The notes under the pieces are model-generated. The model did not search any database and was not told the origin of the DNA. It saw nothing but the letters and a program-made list of their open reading frames with translations. Position numbers and translations under genes: made by a program. From contig OX419343.1 of the NCBI GenBank assembly GCA_948470475.1, forward strand, positions 11,164,379 to 11,228,378: a stretch of 64,000 nucleotides of DNA. Reading direction: 5' to 3'. How positions within the stretch are numbered: position 1 is the first letter of the stretch; every line of letters starts with the position of its first letter. Shown piece by piece: positions 46,483-58,636 of this stretch. This stretch comes from Galaxea fascicularis. Taxonomy: Eukaryota > Cnidaria > Anthozoa > Scleractinia > Euphylliidae.

Positions 46483-46547
46483 TTGAGATCATCCATCTCT
46501 CTTATAAAGAATGCTATATTTTTAATTAAACGTCTGTGTGGCTTGAA
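46483..46547. promoter_or_regulatory. candidate divergent promoter region of the viral element
   Basis: A 65 bp AT-rich gap between head-to-head frames at 46482 (minus) and 46548 (plus), containing CTTATAAAGA and TATATTTTTAATTAAA. The surrounding element is GC-rich, so the contrast is marked. Confidence 0.3.
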
Positions 46548-46877
46548 ATGTCTTTGGCGAAAATTTGGTCGTGCTCACAATTGTCGCGACTGAGAACCCT
46601 TGCACCGTCTATTTTGACGAACCGATTCGAAAGCTCCTTTTGTCCGGCTTATTTCCTGCTCGCTTCCGAATTCATGGCACAATTTGAAAAACGGGGGAAA
46701 ATCACATTACTTTCCAAAAGTGGTGGTTCCTCTTCTGTCAAGACTCTACTTGAAGGCCATTACACCCTTGAAGAGATGGAAAAAGGAATTCAAAACATTT
46801 TAAAAAAAGAAGATGATAACGGGGAGCTGTGTGATTTTCTCGGTCAAAAGCTTCACTTTGAGCTGGAGATAAGTTAA
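46548..46877 (+). CDS. unrecognised plus-strand ORF of the viral element
   Basis: 109 codons from ATG 46548 (MSLAKIWSCSQLSRLRTLAP; later KRGKITLLSKSGGSSSVKTL and GHYTLEEMEKGIQNILKKED). The C-terminal half looks like a compact domain, the N-terminal half does not, so the true start may be at the internal Met (ATG 46674). It diverges from the minus-strand block. Function unknown. Confidence 0.35.
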   Translation: MSLAKIWSCSQLSRLRTLAPSILTNRFESSFCPAYFLLASEFMAQFEKRGKITLLSKSGGSSSVKTLLEGHYTLEEMEKGIQNILKKEDDNGELCDFLGQKLHFELEIS

Positions 46878-47137
46878 AGAAAAAATTTTGATTTATACCA
46901 TGTCGTCCGTGGATGTTTTGCCAACCGCTCCGCCCGAAAGGGCTGCAGAAGAATATTCCCATGCGTAACCACCCATTTGGGGGTTGCCTTATTTCTTATT
47001 TTTTCTGCAATCAGTTCTGAGAGGATCTTCTCTCGAACCGCCATAGGCATATACTAAAGCAGCCGGTCAAGCTCCATGTTTGAGTTCGCGGGAGCTGTAG
47101 CCATCTCGGTTGTACCCGGCACCCCTCTCTCTCTAAA

Positions 47138-47407
47138 ATGGGTGGCATTCTGGCTCGCATTGCGCGCGGCGTTGGGGCGCGTTTGGGGGAGACTGGGCGA
47201 CGATGCGCACAACGGAACACAACAGCGCTCGCGGTTCGCGCTGGCATGTGCGCCCTGAAGAAACCAATTCAGCCAAAAAAGGCCCCCGGCTCAAGTTTAC
47301 TAATACAGGGGGCTGGTAGCTTTGTTTCGTTAAAACTCGGCTTATTTCGGGCATTGGCAGGCTTCCCTATCAAACTGAGCCAGAACCACTATCTCACATG
47401 TGTGTAA
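47138..47407 (+). CDS. small basic ORF with MGG start
   Basis: 89 codons from ATG 47138: MGGILARIARGVGARLGETG, then KKPIQPKKAPGSSLL, ending SQNHYLTCV and TGA... the stop is at 47405-47407. The N-terminus is a strongly amphipathic, arginine-rich helix with Gly at position 2. Small basic proteins of this kind occur in the virions of many dsDNA viruses, but I see no specific homology. The second half (GSFVSLKLGLFRALAGFPIK) may not be part of the original protein. Confidence 0.3.
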   Translation: MGGILARIARGVGARLGETGRRCAQRNTTALAVRAGMCALKKPIQPKKAPGSSLLIQGAGSFVSLKLGLFRALAGFPIKLSQNHYLTCV

Positions 47408-47672
47408 AATAAAACTTCGTCGTCGGGTGTTAACGTATTCCATAAAATGTGAAATCAAGGATGAAGAAATACGCCTAAATGTGTGATGAATGTTCATAAT
47501 TGATGTTTTCAGTTACTAAACCTATTTCCTTGATGTTCTCCTTGCTGTCACCATTGTGCCACCTTTAACTTCCTAATGTGTACGAGGCTCGGGGAGGGGG
47601 TAGTTTTGCTTGCTATAGGCCTGAATAAGTTACGTGTGTCACGGCTAACCCTCCCAAGTGGCAGGGCGTTAA

Positions 47673-48087
47673 GTGAAACTGAAAGAACGATTCAAAATGA
47701 AAAAGTTCACCCATCAGGGGGTGTTAAAGTTTATGGTCGATGGAAGGGATTGCAAAAGTTTTGTGCAACCCCATGAGTTGCTTGCTTTAAAAGCGCGAAA
47801 AAGAGCTGGTGAAAGAAAGACTCTTCAGGACATCAGTTGGAGAGAGGAGCAAAAAGTCAAGGCTCCGACGGCAAAACAGTAGGATCTGCCCTAAGGAGTA
47901 TGGTTTAAAGTTAAGTGAAGCTAAAGCGGCTCTGATACATCTCACTTACGGGAAACCCAAGCAGACAATGAGGCAATTAGTTAGAATGTTAGTGACTCAA
48001 ATAATTAAGCAGACAACTTCGAAATTAGCTTCGAAATCAGATGATTCTGAAATGGAAGGATTTGTTGAACGGATGACTCTCAAGTAA
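47673..48087 (+). other. unrecognised overlapping frames, possible broken gene
   Basis: The frame at 47697-47882 reads MKKFTHQGVLKFMVDGRDCK, then PHELLALKARKRAGERKTL. A second frame (to 48087) reads EYGLKLSEAKAALIHLTYGK. Both look like protein, and a frameshift near 47880 could connect them. The family is unknown and I cannot say whether this is host or element derived. Confidence 0.3.
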
Positions 48088-48634
48088 ACACAGTGACGTG
48101 AAGAGAATGCAGGTTTTCATCAAAGCGCGTGTAACTGAGCGAGAAGGCGGTCGAACACAGTCACTAAAATCAACTTTTTCTGTGATTGATTATTTGTTTT
48201 TACCACTGAAGGAAAGGGATAACTTGCATTTGTTCCTTCTCCGACAGTAAACCGGAACTAAGATCACACGTCCATATTCGTCGGCTTACTAAACCAATCA
48301 ATCGTCTTATAATTAGGGGAGAACAAACACATGTGTTAAAAGAACGAGCTGCCCGTTCACCCGTTCCAGGAGTGCAGAAAGAAAGCGGGTAGATATAAGG
48401 ATCTATCTGCAGTACTTCCTAAAAAGAAAACGCAGGCACAAAGAGTGTTCTTCCTCGTCGACAAAAAATAGAGTTCTGTTATCACAGTGCTTTCACTAAA
48501 ATAAACTATTTTCGTCGTTCTTGATTTCTTAATTTACATTTTTATTTGTTCATTTTTGTTGCTGCCGTTATCGCTCAATCTACTGTCTCCACTTTTGCGG
48601 TTAGCTAAATTTCAGTGTGCTTTCATTCTGCAAT
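48088..48634. other. non-coding stretch, no gene seen
   Basis: No frame or repeat ends supported. Confidence 0.4.
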
Positions 48635-48844
48635 AGGGGACAGACCATTAGAAAAGTTATGAGGGGGGGGGGGGGGGGGGGAAGGGAATTTTCGAGCCGC
48701 AGGAATTTTTTTCTTCATTGTTTCCCATGAATGAATATTTATTTTGTCAAAATGTTGTGTTGACATTAGTCTACTCTGCATGCATTTGTACTTCGCCCAC
48801 CCCCTCCCCCCCCCCCCCATAACTTTTCTAATGGTCCGTCCCTT
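48635..48844. mobile_element. 210 bp MITE with poly-G/poly-C subterminal runs
   Basis: The left end GGGGACAGACCATTAG, continuing AAAAGTTATGAGGGG, matches the complement of the right end CCCCATAACTTTTCTAATGG, continuing TCCGTCCC. Long G and C runs lie just inside both ends. The duplication at the target is not clear. Confidence 0.75.
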
Positions 48845-49991
48845 AACTAACTACTCCGTCGCAATTGTGGCTGGGTGAAAAATCCAATGTATGAGTTTAA
48901 ATTGACGACGTCAAGCTCGTGTTCGATTTTTTAGCGTCCCGCTTCAAAACTGATGTTTGCCGGGAGAGAGATGTATGGCGAAAACATTATTTAAAGCCTA
49001 CATTTTTCACCAAATCAAGACGACGCACGTCCGGGACCGCTCTTAAACAGATACCATTCGCGCTGTCCTCACACGTTATCTTGCATTTTGTACGTTTTAT
49101 GCCGGACAGAACAAGAGCTACAGAACCTACGCTTTCTTCTTTGACATCACAGCCTTGAGGTCAGAATTAATTTGGTGATACGAAGTCATAGCCGTGAAAC
49201 CGTAGACTGCGATGGATCTAATTCAATTTGCACCGCATTTTACAAAACTTCAAAATTCAATTTCATCCCACCAAATAATTTCCCCCAAAAAAGTCTTTTG
49301 GGATCCAAAAAAAAAAACCATGTATGGAAGGACGCACGTAAACGTGAAACTTCAGCGAGGTTCAACTTTTTTGTTTACGCGCGAGCTTTCATAGATCTCC
49401 TGTATTTTATTTACGCACGTAGAACCAGTCAAAGTCTACGTCCGTAGGCACGCAAAAATTACGCGACAGAGGAAATCCACCTTTAAGCTCAAATACATTG
49501 TACTTAGCATCATAGATGATTTCGAGGATTATGTTTTTTTTGCTGTATTTATGAACTTGTACACGTTGTTGTTGTTACTTGCAAAACTTGCATGTTTTTG
49601 TGAGTGTAAATTTTGCAACAGATTTGCCCTTTCGTATTTTTGAAATCACGCCAGATACCAGCTTTTTCGAATAAGCGGATCGCAGTTTTAGAAATGACTT
49701 TTTGGGCTCGAAACGTTTTCGGGACTTTCGAGAAACGGGCCTCTGGGGCTAAGGACAGAAAAGCAAAGGTAAGCTCCCTATTTTTTTTTAATTCTAAAAA
49801 CCCGTTACGAACGTCACGGCGTAACAATTAGACAGGAACGCAACGATTAAGTACTTTTACTAACATGTTGTTCTCGCTGCGTAACTGAAGGAAAGGTCAA
49901 TCAATATAGGTGATGTGTTTTGCAAACTGCAGCCAAACATTCATTGCGTAGAAACATCACAATGAAATATAAAAGGTTAGTTGCAATCAAT
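48845..49991. other. non-coding stretch, no gene seen
   Basis: No supported gene. ACGCACGTAAACGTGAAA at about 49332 resembles CGCACGTAAACGTGAAA in the duplicated segments (about 6025 and 11826), a short shared repeat. Confidence 0.4.
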
Positions 49992-50983
49992 TTCCCTGCT
50001 AGCAGAGGTCTCTCAGGGCGAGAAATAAATGAGAGTCGAGGAGAGAGACCTCTACGGGCTTCCGACGCGGTTGTTTGATGAAGCCGCCGACCAAATCTCT
50101 GGGCCCGGTTGTTCGAAAGCCGATTAACGCTAATCCAAGATTAAAAGTTAATCAAGGAAGTTATTTCTCTATCCCCAAACGTTGTTCAATGCTGATATTC
50201 TGCAAAATTTTAGATTAGGGGAAGTCAATCCTGAAAAACAAAAAGCAGCGGAAACGACTTTCATCCAAAAGTTAAAAACTGCAACCAAAGTTTACGCTAA
50301 TCCTGGATTAGGTTAATCGGCTTTCGAACAAGCGGGCCCTGGTTGAAACTTTCAAAACCGGTTTCCGTTACACAAGACTGCGCATGCACTGTTCTATTCC
50401 CTGCTGAAAACGTCTGAGTCCACTGTGTCACAAGCAAAACATTCTTCCGATCACATTATAATTAAAAATCGCCTATTTCTTCCCCTGATGATCAGAATAT
50501 CAAAGAAATAACATCAATACAGAAGAAAGACATTATTGTGTTCTTGGAAAAACGCAATACATTTGTGTGCCTTCCGACAAACTCCGGAAAATCCCTGAAT
50601 TTTTTATAACTGGCCGTTCACGTAGCACTCCGAGTGTACACTTTTACGACCTTTTACTCTCCCAAGCCGCTCGTTTTGGACATATCTCCGTTGAATTCCC
50701 TCATAAAGAACCAGGTATTTTCGTGTGAAAGACTGGAAATTAAAGCTATCAAGATCTAAGGCGTCTTGCCTTCCTTTGAAGGTTTAGAAATCCTATTTCG
50801 TGACCTGAGCATTTGCTAGTTGTGAACCGGTTTGCAGAGTCGGGTCTCATGAGACCAAAACGTCATTCGTTGTTAAGGAAACGCTGGCTCCTGCGCGACA
50901 GAGAACTTGTCGGAAGCCGGCAGAGGTCTCTCCCCTTGACTCTCGTTTATTTCTCGCCCTGAGAGACTTCTGCTAGTAGGGAA
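49992..50983. mobile_element. 992 bp MITE with about 70 bp inverted ends, interrupted by another MITE
   Basis: The left end TTCCCTGCTAGCAGAGGTCT, continuing CTCAGGGCGAGAAATAAATGAG, matches the complement of the right end, which contains TTATTTCTCGCCCTGAGAGA and ends CTAGTAGGGAA. A second copy of GAGAGACCTCT lies inside each end. The insert at 50101-50339 is a separate element. Confidence 0.8.
50101..50339. mobile_element. 239 bp MITE nested in the 49992-50983 element
   Basis: Ends GGGCCCGGTTGTTCGAAAGC and its complement GCTTTCGAACAAGCGGGCCC are followed by CGATTAA / TTAATCG and inner inverted copies of GCTAATCCAAGATTA-like sequence. No coding frame. Confidence 0.85.
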
Positions 50984-53283
50984 GCAATCACTAAGTTTGA
51001 CTAGACAAAAAGCTATAAGAAAATTGAATCATTCATTAAAGTTCACAACTAGACAAGCGTGAAAAGTAATAATGCAACCATGATAAAGGAAACCGTGAGA
51101 AAGGTTAGGTGTTAGAGAAAATGATGGAGTTACCAGGGTTGCTGACTGTGAACCACAAAAATGAATAAATAAATTGAAATCATCTTTCTTGCTAAATTAT
51201 CACATGAAGACGCTGTCAGTTAGTTTATGCTTTGGCGTTCGACTTTTAAGAGATTTTAAAAGCTGAGTACTCTCACTGTCGTCTTCAGGATATATTTGGG
51301 GAGTCCATAAGGAATGTGCAGTTCATGAATTGATGAACTTGGCAAACCTTTTTTAGCGGACGGCCTTTTACCTGCTTAATTGTCTTTTTTTAACTGTTTA
51401 GCCTTCTAACTAAGTATAATAGTTTTTGAAAATTTATGGTTTACATAAATACAAACTCCTAGTGAATTACTATAACTATATTGCTAGCAGTTGAAAATTA
51501 CAGACGGACTTTGCTTATTATCACCAGAATGAACCTCATGTTTAGACAAGAAAACTGTTCGCTGCTTTGAGGTGTGCACTATTAATTTGCAATTTTATAA
51601 ATATGCTGGTGTTTTGATGAGAAGTACAATAATGCGACAAACTAGCAACCCCACTGGTTACAACATAATGCGTAGTCTTGTTTTGTTGACAGTAAAGTGT
51701 TGCGGTCCAGTGAATCTGACAGGAAGTGTAACGATGGAGTATGAAAGTGCGTCGTAATGGTGTGTACGGTCCAATACACGATACCATTTTTACCACAATA
51801 GCAAGTAATCTTCCAATCCAATTTTCTAATTTGCCGTTGTCGATGAGAATCAAGACGTCAGCTTGTTACACTCTGAAATAAACATTTTCTTTGACGTTGA
51901 TATTGTGGTAAAAAAACAAATCGAATGTGGCTTAGCGTTGTCTGTACTCTTACATCGAGAACGACATTCGTCATCATAGTGGTCCACAACATTTTCACCA
52001 CTGTGATGACGAATACTCGTCGATAAGAGAACAGACAACGCTAAACAACATTTGCTCAGTGTTCAACTTTATTCTCCTCTGCTTTTCTCTGCAATGAAGG
52101 CATACAAAGAAAGTATAGAGAAACAGGGCGATGCCTAAAGCATTGTCTCTGGGGTAAAGAGAAAGAGAGTGGGGAACTGAAATTCAAATGCATCGGGGAC
52201 CTTTTTAAACCCATACATTAGATAGTACTACATCTGAATAATCATAAAAAGTGGTTTATACAGCCTGGGTTGTTGATAATAAAACAAAATGCATTGCATC
52301 AAAAGTACTTATATTTGAAGGTATATTCTTAAATAAAAGGAAAAAAAACTGAATAAGTCAAATATTGACAAATTCCGGATATAATAAAAGTTACGCTGGG
52401 AAATGATTTATTCAAACTATCCCCTTAAATGCGACTTGGAAGACTAACTCCCTGGATAATTCTTCAATGACGCATAATCCGTCTTGTTCCCGTTTTGTAC
52501 TAGACGAAGAAAACAGACGCAATACAAATGTTTGATCAACTGAGTTCGTCCCAGACATATTGTGCGACTATATTATAAAAACGGCTGCTTCTGGGAGGAT
52601 TATGGTCTCTTAAAAAGGCCAATGCCTATATGGCGTAATGTAAGGTGTTATAAACCCTGGCATTAGCAAGAGAATCAAGGACGTTAGCCTTGCTGGCGAG
52701 TTGCTGTTTTCCCTCCGAAAGAACGTCTTTGTTAATTGCAGGAACTGGGAAGGCAGGCTCCATGCCTTGTTCATCCTATATTTCACTCAGTACTTTTCCT
52801 CTAAAATCTCGCCTCTATTTCATTCAATCAAAAAATGGCTCCATTAAGTTGGAGTCCTTGCTATAGTAAGAGTCTGTGGAGTTTTTGATGATTTTGGATT
52901 GTTTTGAAGGAATAAAAGTAGGGGGAAGTTCAAAATTTAGGAAAATTGGAAAATGTTGGATTTGAAAGTGGTTGAAAAACAAAATTTAAAGTGAATAATT
53001 AGTAGACAAAGGTTAGATAGTCCGCAATCACAACAAGGTGCACCTGAGCCCGATCGCGGACTAACTTCATGGATTATGTGTATATCGTTTTGTACCATTC
53101 TTTCCGCTTTTATTCTAAATTCACGCCAGTTACCCACAACTTCAACCAGAATGCCCCCTTTAAGCGGCATACGACAGTGCATTTTTGTTCTTCATTCAAA
53201 TAAATTAAAACGAGTGCTTCAGTCAAAAGGAGAGAATTTAAAATCCAATCATCCAGTCTGATGTTAGGAGGAACTAACTCAAG
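50984..53283. other. non-coding stretch with one hairpin
   Basis: No gene seen. Contains the palindrome at 51932-52044. The rest is AT-rich single-copy-looking sequence. Confidence 0.45.
51932..52044. repeat. 113 bp palindrome (small MITE)
   Basis: The left arm TTAGCGTTGTCTGTACTCTT, continuing to CGTCATCATAGTGG, pairs with the right arm CCACTGTGATGACG, continuing to AGAGAACAGACAACGCTAA. The loop is about 15 bases. Confidence 0.75.
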
Positions 53284-53518
53284 TAAGGGCCTATTTGTTA
53301 CATGGGGGGAGGGTGCCCCGGCTAACCGAGCTACCCTGGGAGAGCCAACTTCTCTTACGTTTATCCGCATTGAGGCGTTTACATGTTAGATAGGGTAACC
53401 CACACTAACTATCCCGCTTAGGTGAGTTGCATGTAAAGTCGGGCCACGTTTTCACCCTCCTATCCGAGTAGCCCAATTAACCGGGGTACTTTCCCTTTAT
53501 AATGTAAGCAGGCCCTAA
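53284..53518. mobile_element. 235 bp MITE related in style to the 37.8 kb element
   Basis: Ends TAAGGGCCTATTTGTTACAT and ATAATGTAAGCAGGCCCTA are imperfect inverted repeats. It contains GAGCTACCCTGGGAGAGCCAAC, nearly the same as a block at 37856-37877 in the 37.8-39.06 kb element. Confidence 0.6.
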
Positions 53519-54749
53519 GTTATGAATGGTATTCCCACGAACCTCTTGTTTTTTTACTTGTTTTTTACTTGTTTTTTACTTGTTTTAAATTTCTTAACTG
53601 CACTGTCTTCAGTATTTGTACACAACCCGGAAATTGCGAAGACTACTAAGCTACCTAGCGCCATCGTTATCATTACTATTATCATTAACATGCTGGAGCA
53701 TAATCGGACTTCTGTTTGAACTATGGATGGTTGGCATTCAGCTTCATGTTACTTCTGTTTTACTTTCGGTCATCTGCATTGTCTGAAGAAATCAATCAGA
53801 ATGGTAATCCTAACGGTTCTTTTGAGAGTCGATCGTTTCTTTGGTAAAGAACAGTGACGAACTGCGGAATCGAGGTACAAGATTGTGGCCGCCGTTTATT
53901 GCCAAACCGTTTATTGCAACCACAGCGCCTGAGAATAATAAGCAAAAAAAAAAAAAAGAAAGAAAAAGAAAGAAAGACGATCATTGCTATGTTCAGGCAC
54001 AGGAAGTTAGGACGCGCGCGTGACGTTAACGATATGCTATTTGATCTTGGCGAACACCTACTGTAATTTGCAACAGTAGATTGAGCTTCGAGTCAAGCGA
54101 TCGAGGAAAAGGCTTCTTAAAATTCAGAATTTTTAGGCTTTTGATCCCAAATTAGAGTGAACTAAGAATCCCACGAATAAAATTCACCTACTTTTTAGGT
54201 ATCTGGAGTTCCTGGTCGAAGCCGTTTGCCCCCGCTCTTTCAACATTGTTAAGCAAGCGCATGCGCAATGAAGAAGACGTAACCATGGTCACCACAAACA
54301 GTTTGCTCATCCCACCGTTCAACATCATTCAACAACCTTCAACAGCGTTCAAATGGATGTTGAAGCAAATGTTGAAGCCGTTTGCTAGGGCCTTTACTCC
54401 TTTTTTTATCAGTAAAACGTTCGAAACAAGATGAGAAATGACAGAGGAACCCACTGACAGCAGCTGAACATTGCGGTCATATTTCTATTAGGCTTAGCTA
54501 TATATTTGAATAAACAGAAGATATCGTGATGGCACCGTAATTTTACTATATTATCATTCAGCGGCAGGGAACATTCCAATATATATGTATATGTTATTTG
54601 CTTGGTCATGTCAGACTTCATTGAATTTAGTGCCATTGTATTCAGTCGAATGAAGACTTTTGGTGTTTCGCTCACACTCTAATATGAACGTGATTTATAC
54701 TGTCGCCATTTAGTATATATAAAACTAGTTCTTTTTTCAATCTTATTAA
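53519..54749. other. non-coding stretch, simple repeats only
   Basis: Tandem ACTTGTTTTTT units at about 53545-53585 and an A-rich run at 53943-53975. No gene supported. Confidence 0.45.
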
Positions 54750-54795
54750 ATCCCTGATAAAGTCTGGGGCGATCCGGCGAAACTGGTCGCATATA
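54750..54795 (+). ncRNA. possible degenerate hammerhead ribozyme motif
   Basis: CTGATAA (54754-54760) is followed by a short stem CTGG/CCGG with loop GGCGAT and then CGAAAC (54778-54783) and TGGTCGC. This resembles the hammerhead core (CUGANGA, stem II, GAAA) known from the terminal regions of Penelope-like elements. The core guanine is A here, so it should be inactive. A Penelope reverse transcriptase fragment lies 1.5 kb downstream. Confidence 0.3.
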
Positions 54796-56209
54796 TAAAA
54801 AAACACGTCGAAAAGTTCTGGTGCAGCATGCCGCTCCCAAGCTTTTAAACTAATATACGGGCTGCCCGACTGATCAATCAGCGATCAGTTCTGCCCAAAA
54901 CAATAATTTATATTGTCAACAGCCGGAAGGTAGGGGGGGGGGGGGACTGCAGCTCCTCCTCCCCCCAGCAGTCTCACCCTCGTCCCCCACGCTGATGCCA
55001 AGACAGTTACCTCTACAAAATGCGAGTACTCTAAGTGCGGGAAATTGTCGGGTCCATTAATAGAGATTCCGAGGCTTTAATCCGAGAATTTGAGACTGGA
55101 TATTTCCTTGACGAGCCATTACTGGCGTAAGCCCTTCTACATACCCCTATTTAGAAACAAAAATACACCACCTCTACAAAGAACAAATCATCTCCTTAAC
55201 CAGGTCAGTTATGACATTGCATTTAGCTAAAATAATTCACATGAGATCAATTCGTAGTAAAACAAGTGAAAACTTCTGGCAGAAAAATCTAGTTCTGCAT
55301 TACTCGACGTCATGGTTATCAACTAATGGCAATCGCTGTTTTCATCTAAGCAAAGGAACTCCGCACTCACCAACAGCATCTGAAAACAGCACGACGATAG
55401 CAAGAAACTGCATCATGCTTCAGCCCCAAAATGTACTCCCTCAGCAGATGCGCCTAAGAGATGCTGCAAAATTGTAAGACGAGGAGCTTGACAATTGGCA
55501 TATGAAAGTGACAACAAATCTGTGATTGGTCAAGGTTAGAAATGTTTCCTTAATTGCCTGGCAACCGAAATCAACAGGAAGTGAAAACCCGAATGGTTGA
55601 CGTCCTGGTACGATTTTATTTAAAGTTTATTGCTTTATTGCTTGCCTTGTAGAGTGGTTTCGTATAGACCAAAGAGCAGTAAATCCAGTACTCCTTTTTG
55701 TAGAGCGTACAAATCCGGATAAGAACTGAACAAAAATGAAATAAACCCTAAGGTGATAGCACATTGCCCCCCACTGATTTCCTTTTAGGTTTAGGTACAA
55801 ATTTGAATAAAACAAAAATATGACAGAAAACATTGAAATCATCGTAATTTTACTTATCAGCTGAGTTGCTGCGAACAGTCTAGAATACCACTACGTGCGC
55901 TTGATGTCACGCTCAATTCAACAAATTGACGTCATTGTTTATGTGTCTGTCCTCTTATTGATGATAAATTGCGCCACATAGTCATTCTCGATGTACGTTT
56001 ACCATATCAGGACTCTTCAACATTCCCATACATTTCTTTATATTTCGAACATGCAAACAGACACACTGCTTGTATGGCCCCCCTGTGAAATCACGAGCCG
56101 CGGGCGAGTGATTTCCACAGCAAACTTGGACAATGTTATGACGCAATTTATCATCAACATGAGGACAGACACATAAAAAACTGACGTTAATTTGTTTTTT
56201 ACAATAACA
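54796..56209. other. mostly non-coding, may belong to the Penelope-like element
   Basis: Poly-G/poly-C runs at about 54932-54965. Frames at 55.2-55.5 kb and 55.98-56.2 kb are not recognisable. The latter part might be the degraded 5' portion of the Penelope element. Confidence 0.35.
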
Positions 56210-57410
56210 AAGAGCCAGAACGATCAAACGTAGACTTTCTGTTTAACTTCATAGAAAAAACAAAGGTCGAAGAATACAGTCCTAGTCTCAATGGACGTAA
56301 CAAGCCTATATACCAAAGTTCCACAGCAGGAAGGGATAACCACTGTGTGCAATGCCGGCATACGAAACATTCTATAAAAACAGCCCTCCCATACCAACAC
56401 ACTTCATTAGGGAAGTGCTTCAACTGATCTTAAAAGAAAACTCATTTCAGTTCAATGGGAAACACTACCTCCAGACACACGGTACCGCTATGGGCACAAA
56501 AATGGCAGTGGCTTTTGCCAATATCTTCATGAGCGCGGTAGAGACAGAAATCACCCAACTAAGTTCTAAAAAACCACTGGTCTGGAAAAGATATATTGAT
56601 GACATATTTTCCTCATAGAATACAGACAAGGAAGATATAGGCTAGTTCTAAGAACTAAAATCTTGGACAAAACTACTTGAGAAAACTGGCCTCTTCGCGC
56701 CCAAAAATCGTTCACGAAAACCTCTGGCTCAACAGTATTACTATAGTAACTTCCCCCTCCCCCTCCCCCTATTCAACGCTGAATTTAGGAAGCTGCAATT
56801 CTCAGGCAAACGTTAAAGGGCCACAAACAACATTGAATTGGGGGAGGGGGTGGTGAAACTCGGTTGTTAGTATTCTCACAAAAAGAGACTTTGGAGCTCA
56901 ATTTCTCAACAGTTTTGTCCAAGATTGTAGCTAACAATCACCATCCGACCATAAAATTTGCGGCTGAGATCTCAGATAATTTTTCTGGATACACATGTTT
57001 ATAAGGGCTACAGATTTAAGAGGGAATCTATCCTTGACGTGCGAATATATTTCAAGCCGACAGAATCTTTCCAATACACAGAATTTTCCTCCTGTCACCC
57101 TCTGGACGTCAGGAAAGGCTTCATTAAAGGTGAAGATTTAAGACTTTTTAGAACTAACTCTTCAGAGAACATTAGACAATTCAAACGAAAATTACAAGCG
57201 AGGGGTTATCGAGATAACCTTTCGGAGAAAATTCTTTCGGAAGTTAAATTTAGCGAAAGATCGTAGGCACTACAAAATAAACAAAAGACGCACAAAACAA
57301 TTTTACCGTTTGTAACAGAATATCGCCCTTCTGTGCCTAATCTTAAGAACATTCTAATGGCAAAGTGGCACCTTATAAAGTATCAACCTGTGCATAGAGA
57401 AATATTTGTG
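56210..57410 (+). pseudogene. Penelope-like element reverse transcriptase, broken
   Basis: Pieces in order: SMDVTSLYTKVPQ (56288-56326, palm aspartate motif), GTAMGTKMAVAFANIFM (about 56480-56532), WKRYIDDIFS (about 56583), FLDTHVYKGYRF (about 56980) with VRKGFIKGEDLRLFRTNSSE, and LPFVTEYRPSVPNL (about 57300). These are the conserved blocks of Penelope-like reverse transcriptases. Several frameshifts and stops occur, and about 130 bp of CCCCCT-rich inverted sequence is inserted at about 56745-56875. The GIY-YIG endonuclease that follows in complete elements is not present. Confidence 0.85.
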
Positions 57411-58600
57411 AGAGTGCGTTTCTTACACATCATGGGTGCCCTGTGGGGCTTTGAGCCACGCGTGCGCACTGGCGAGGAAGGAACGAGCTCGTGAATCGGA
57501 ACACAATGTGAGTTATTTTCTTAGTAGCTTTTTTCCTTGTTTTATTTTACTACGTGATCCATCATTTCATAATCGCCTTATAATCTTTCTGTTAAGTTGT
57601 TTTTCTTTTCATTATTTTAGCTTTCCCGTAGATATTTCTCGTTTCCTACCGTTTTATGCAGTTCTAGTTGTTTACTTTCCGTCTTCGGATCAGCCTCGGT
57701 GTAAAAACCTGACGAGGTTTTCTTTGTTTTATGAGGTATTGTTTTGCTGTACGCTATTGTTTATAGTGTTTTGTTGTCTTTGTTTTACATCACTCGTGAG
57801 CTTTACAGGTTTTTACACCGAGGATGAGCCCCGTCTTCATGCTAGGTCCGTGTACGTCTGTTTGTTTAGTCTTCTACTTTGGAACCAGTGCAGCCTCCCT
57901 GTCTCCTGTTCGTTGTTCTAGTCTTTAGCTTTTATTTTGTACACTAGCCTTGTATTTATTTGTATTTCTGTACTCGTAAGAGCCAAACTTTGAAGGTATA
58001 AGATAACACCATTATTGCCTCTGATCTGATTACTGGTCTGTTGTACTCTCCGCATTGAATACGCACAGTAACTACTCGAAACATTTCATCTTGTCCAGGG
58101 TCGACAAGAGGCCATATTGGTCTTCACTAGGGCTTCAGTCCAAGTGGCAAATCGATGCTAAGAAATTGTAATTTGCTAATTCACTGTCACTACTGCTAAA
58201 TTCATTTATAAACCTCACCACTTGCGTGTACTCCTAGCAAATACTGTAAAAGGTTTTGAATGGATGATACTTTTATCTACAATGAGCACACAGGTACCCT
58301 GGTAATTGCTTTAGTATTTACCATATCAGTATCTCTAGCGTGACAATCAAATATCAGTATAATATAGTAAATGCCATCAATAATAAGCTTAAATCATACT
58401 GTTAAAATGAACGACATATAACTTTGAGATAGGAGTAATTCAACATGCACCACTGATAAATCACATGTACACTTAGCTTTCAACTTTTCTGTGACAGTCG
58501 TTTTCGCTTTTACACAGGTATTCTAGTAGGCTCGCGATCACGACGTCTGGACCCATGTGGCAATCACATGTCAACACTGTTGTTGTTATAATATAGGGGG

Positions 58601-58636
<36 letters not shown>

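Noticed and set aside
57690..57730. CTGACGA as a hammerhead ribozyme core
   Set aside because: No GAAA partner or stem II; the surrounding pairing is a simple inverted repeat with 57807-57824.
57436..57921. 161-codon open frame rich in Phe, Leu, Ser and Cys
   Set aside because: The composition follows from pyrimidine-rich DNA, it lacks any motif, and it begins next to a broken Penelope fragment.
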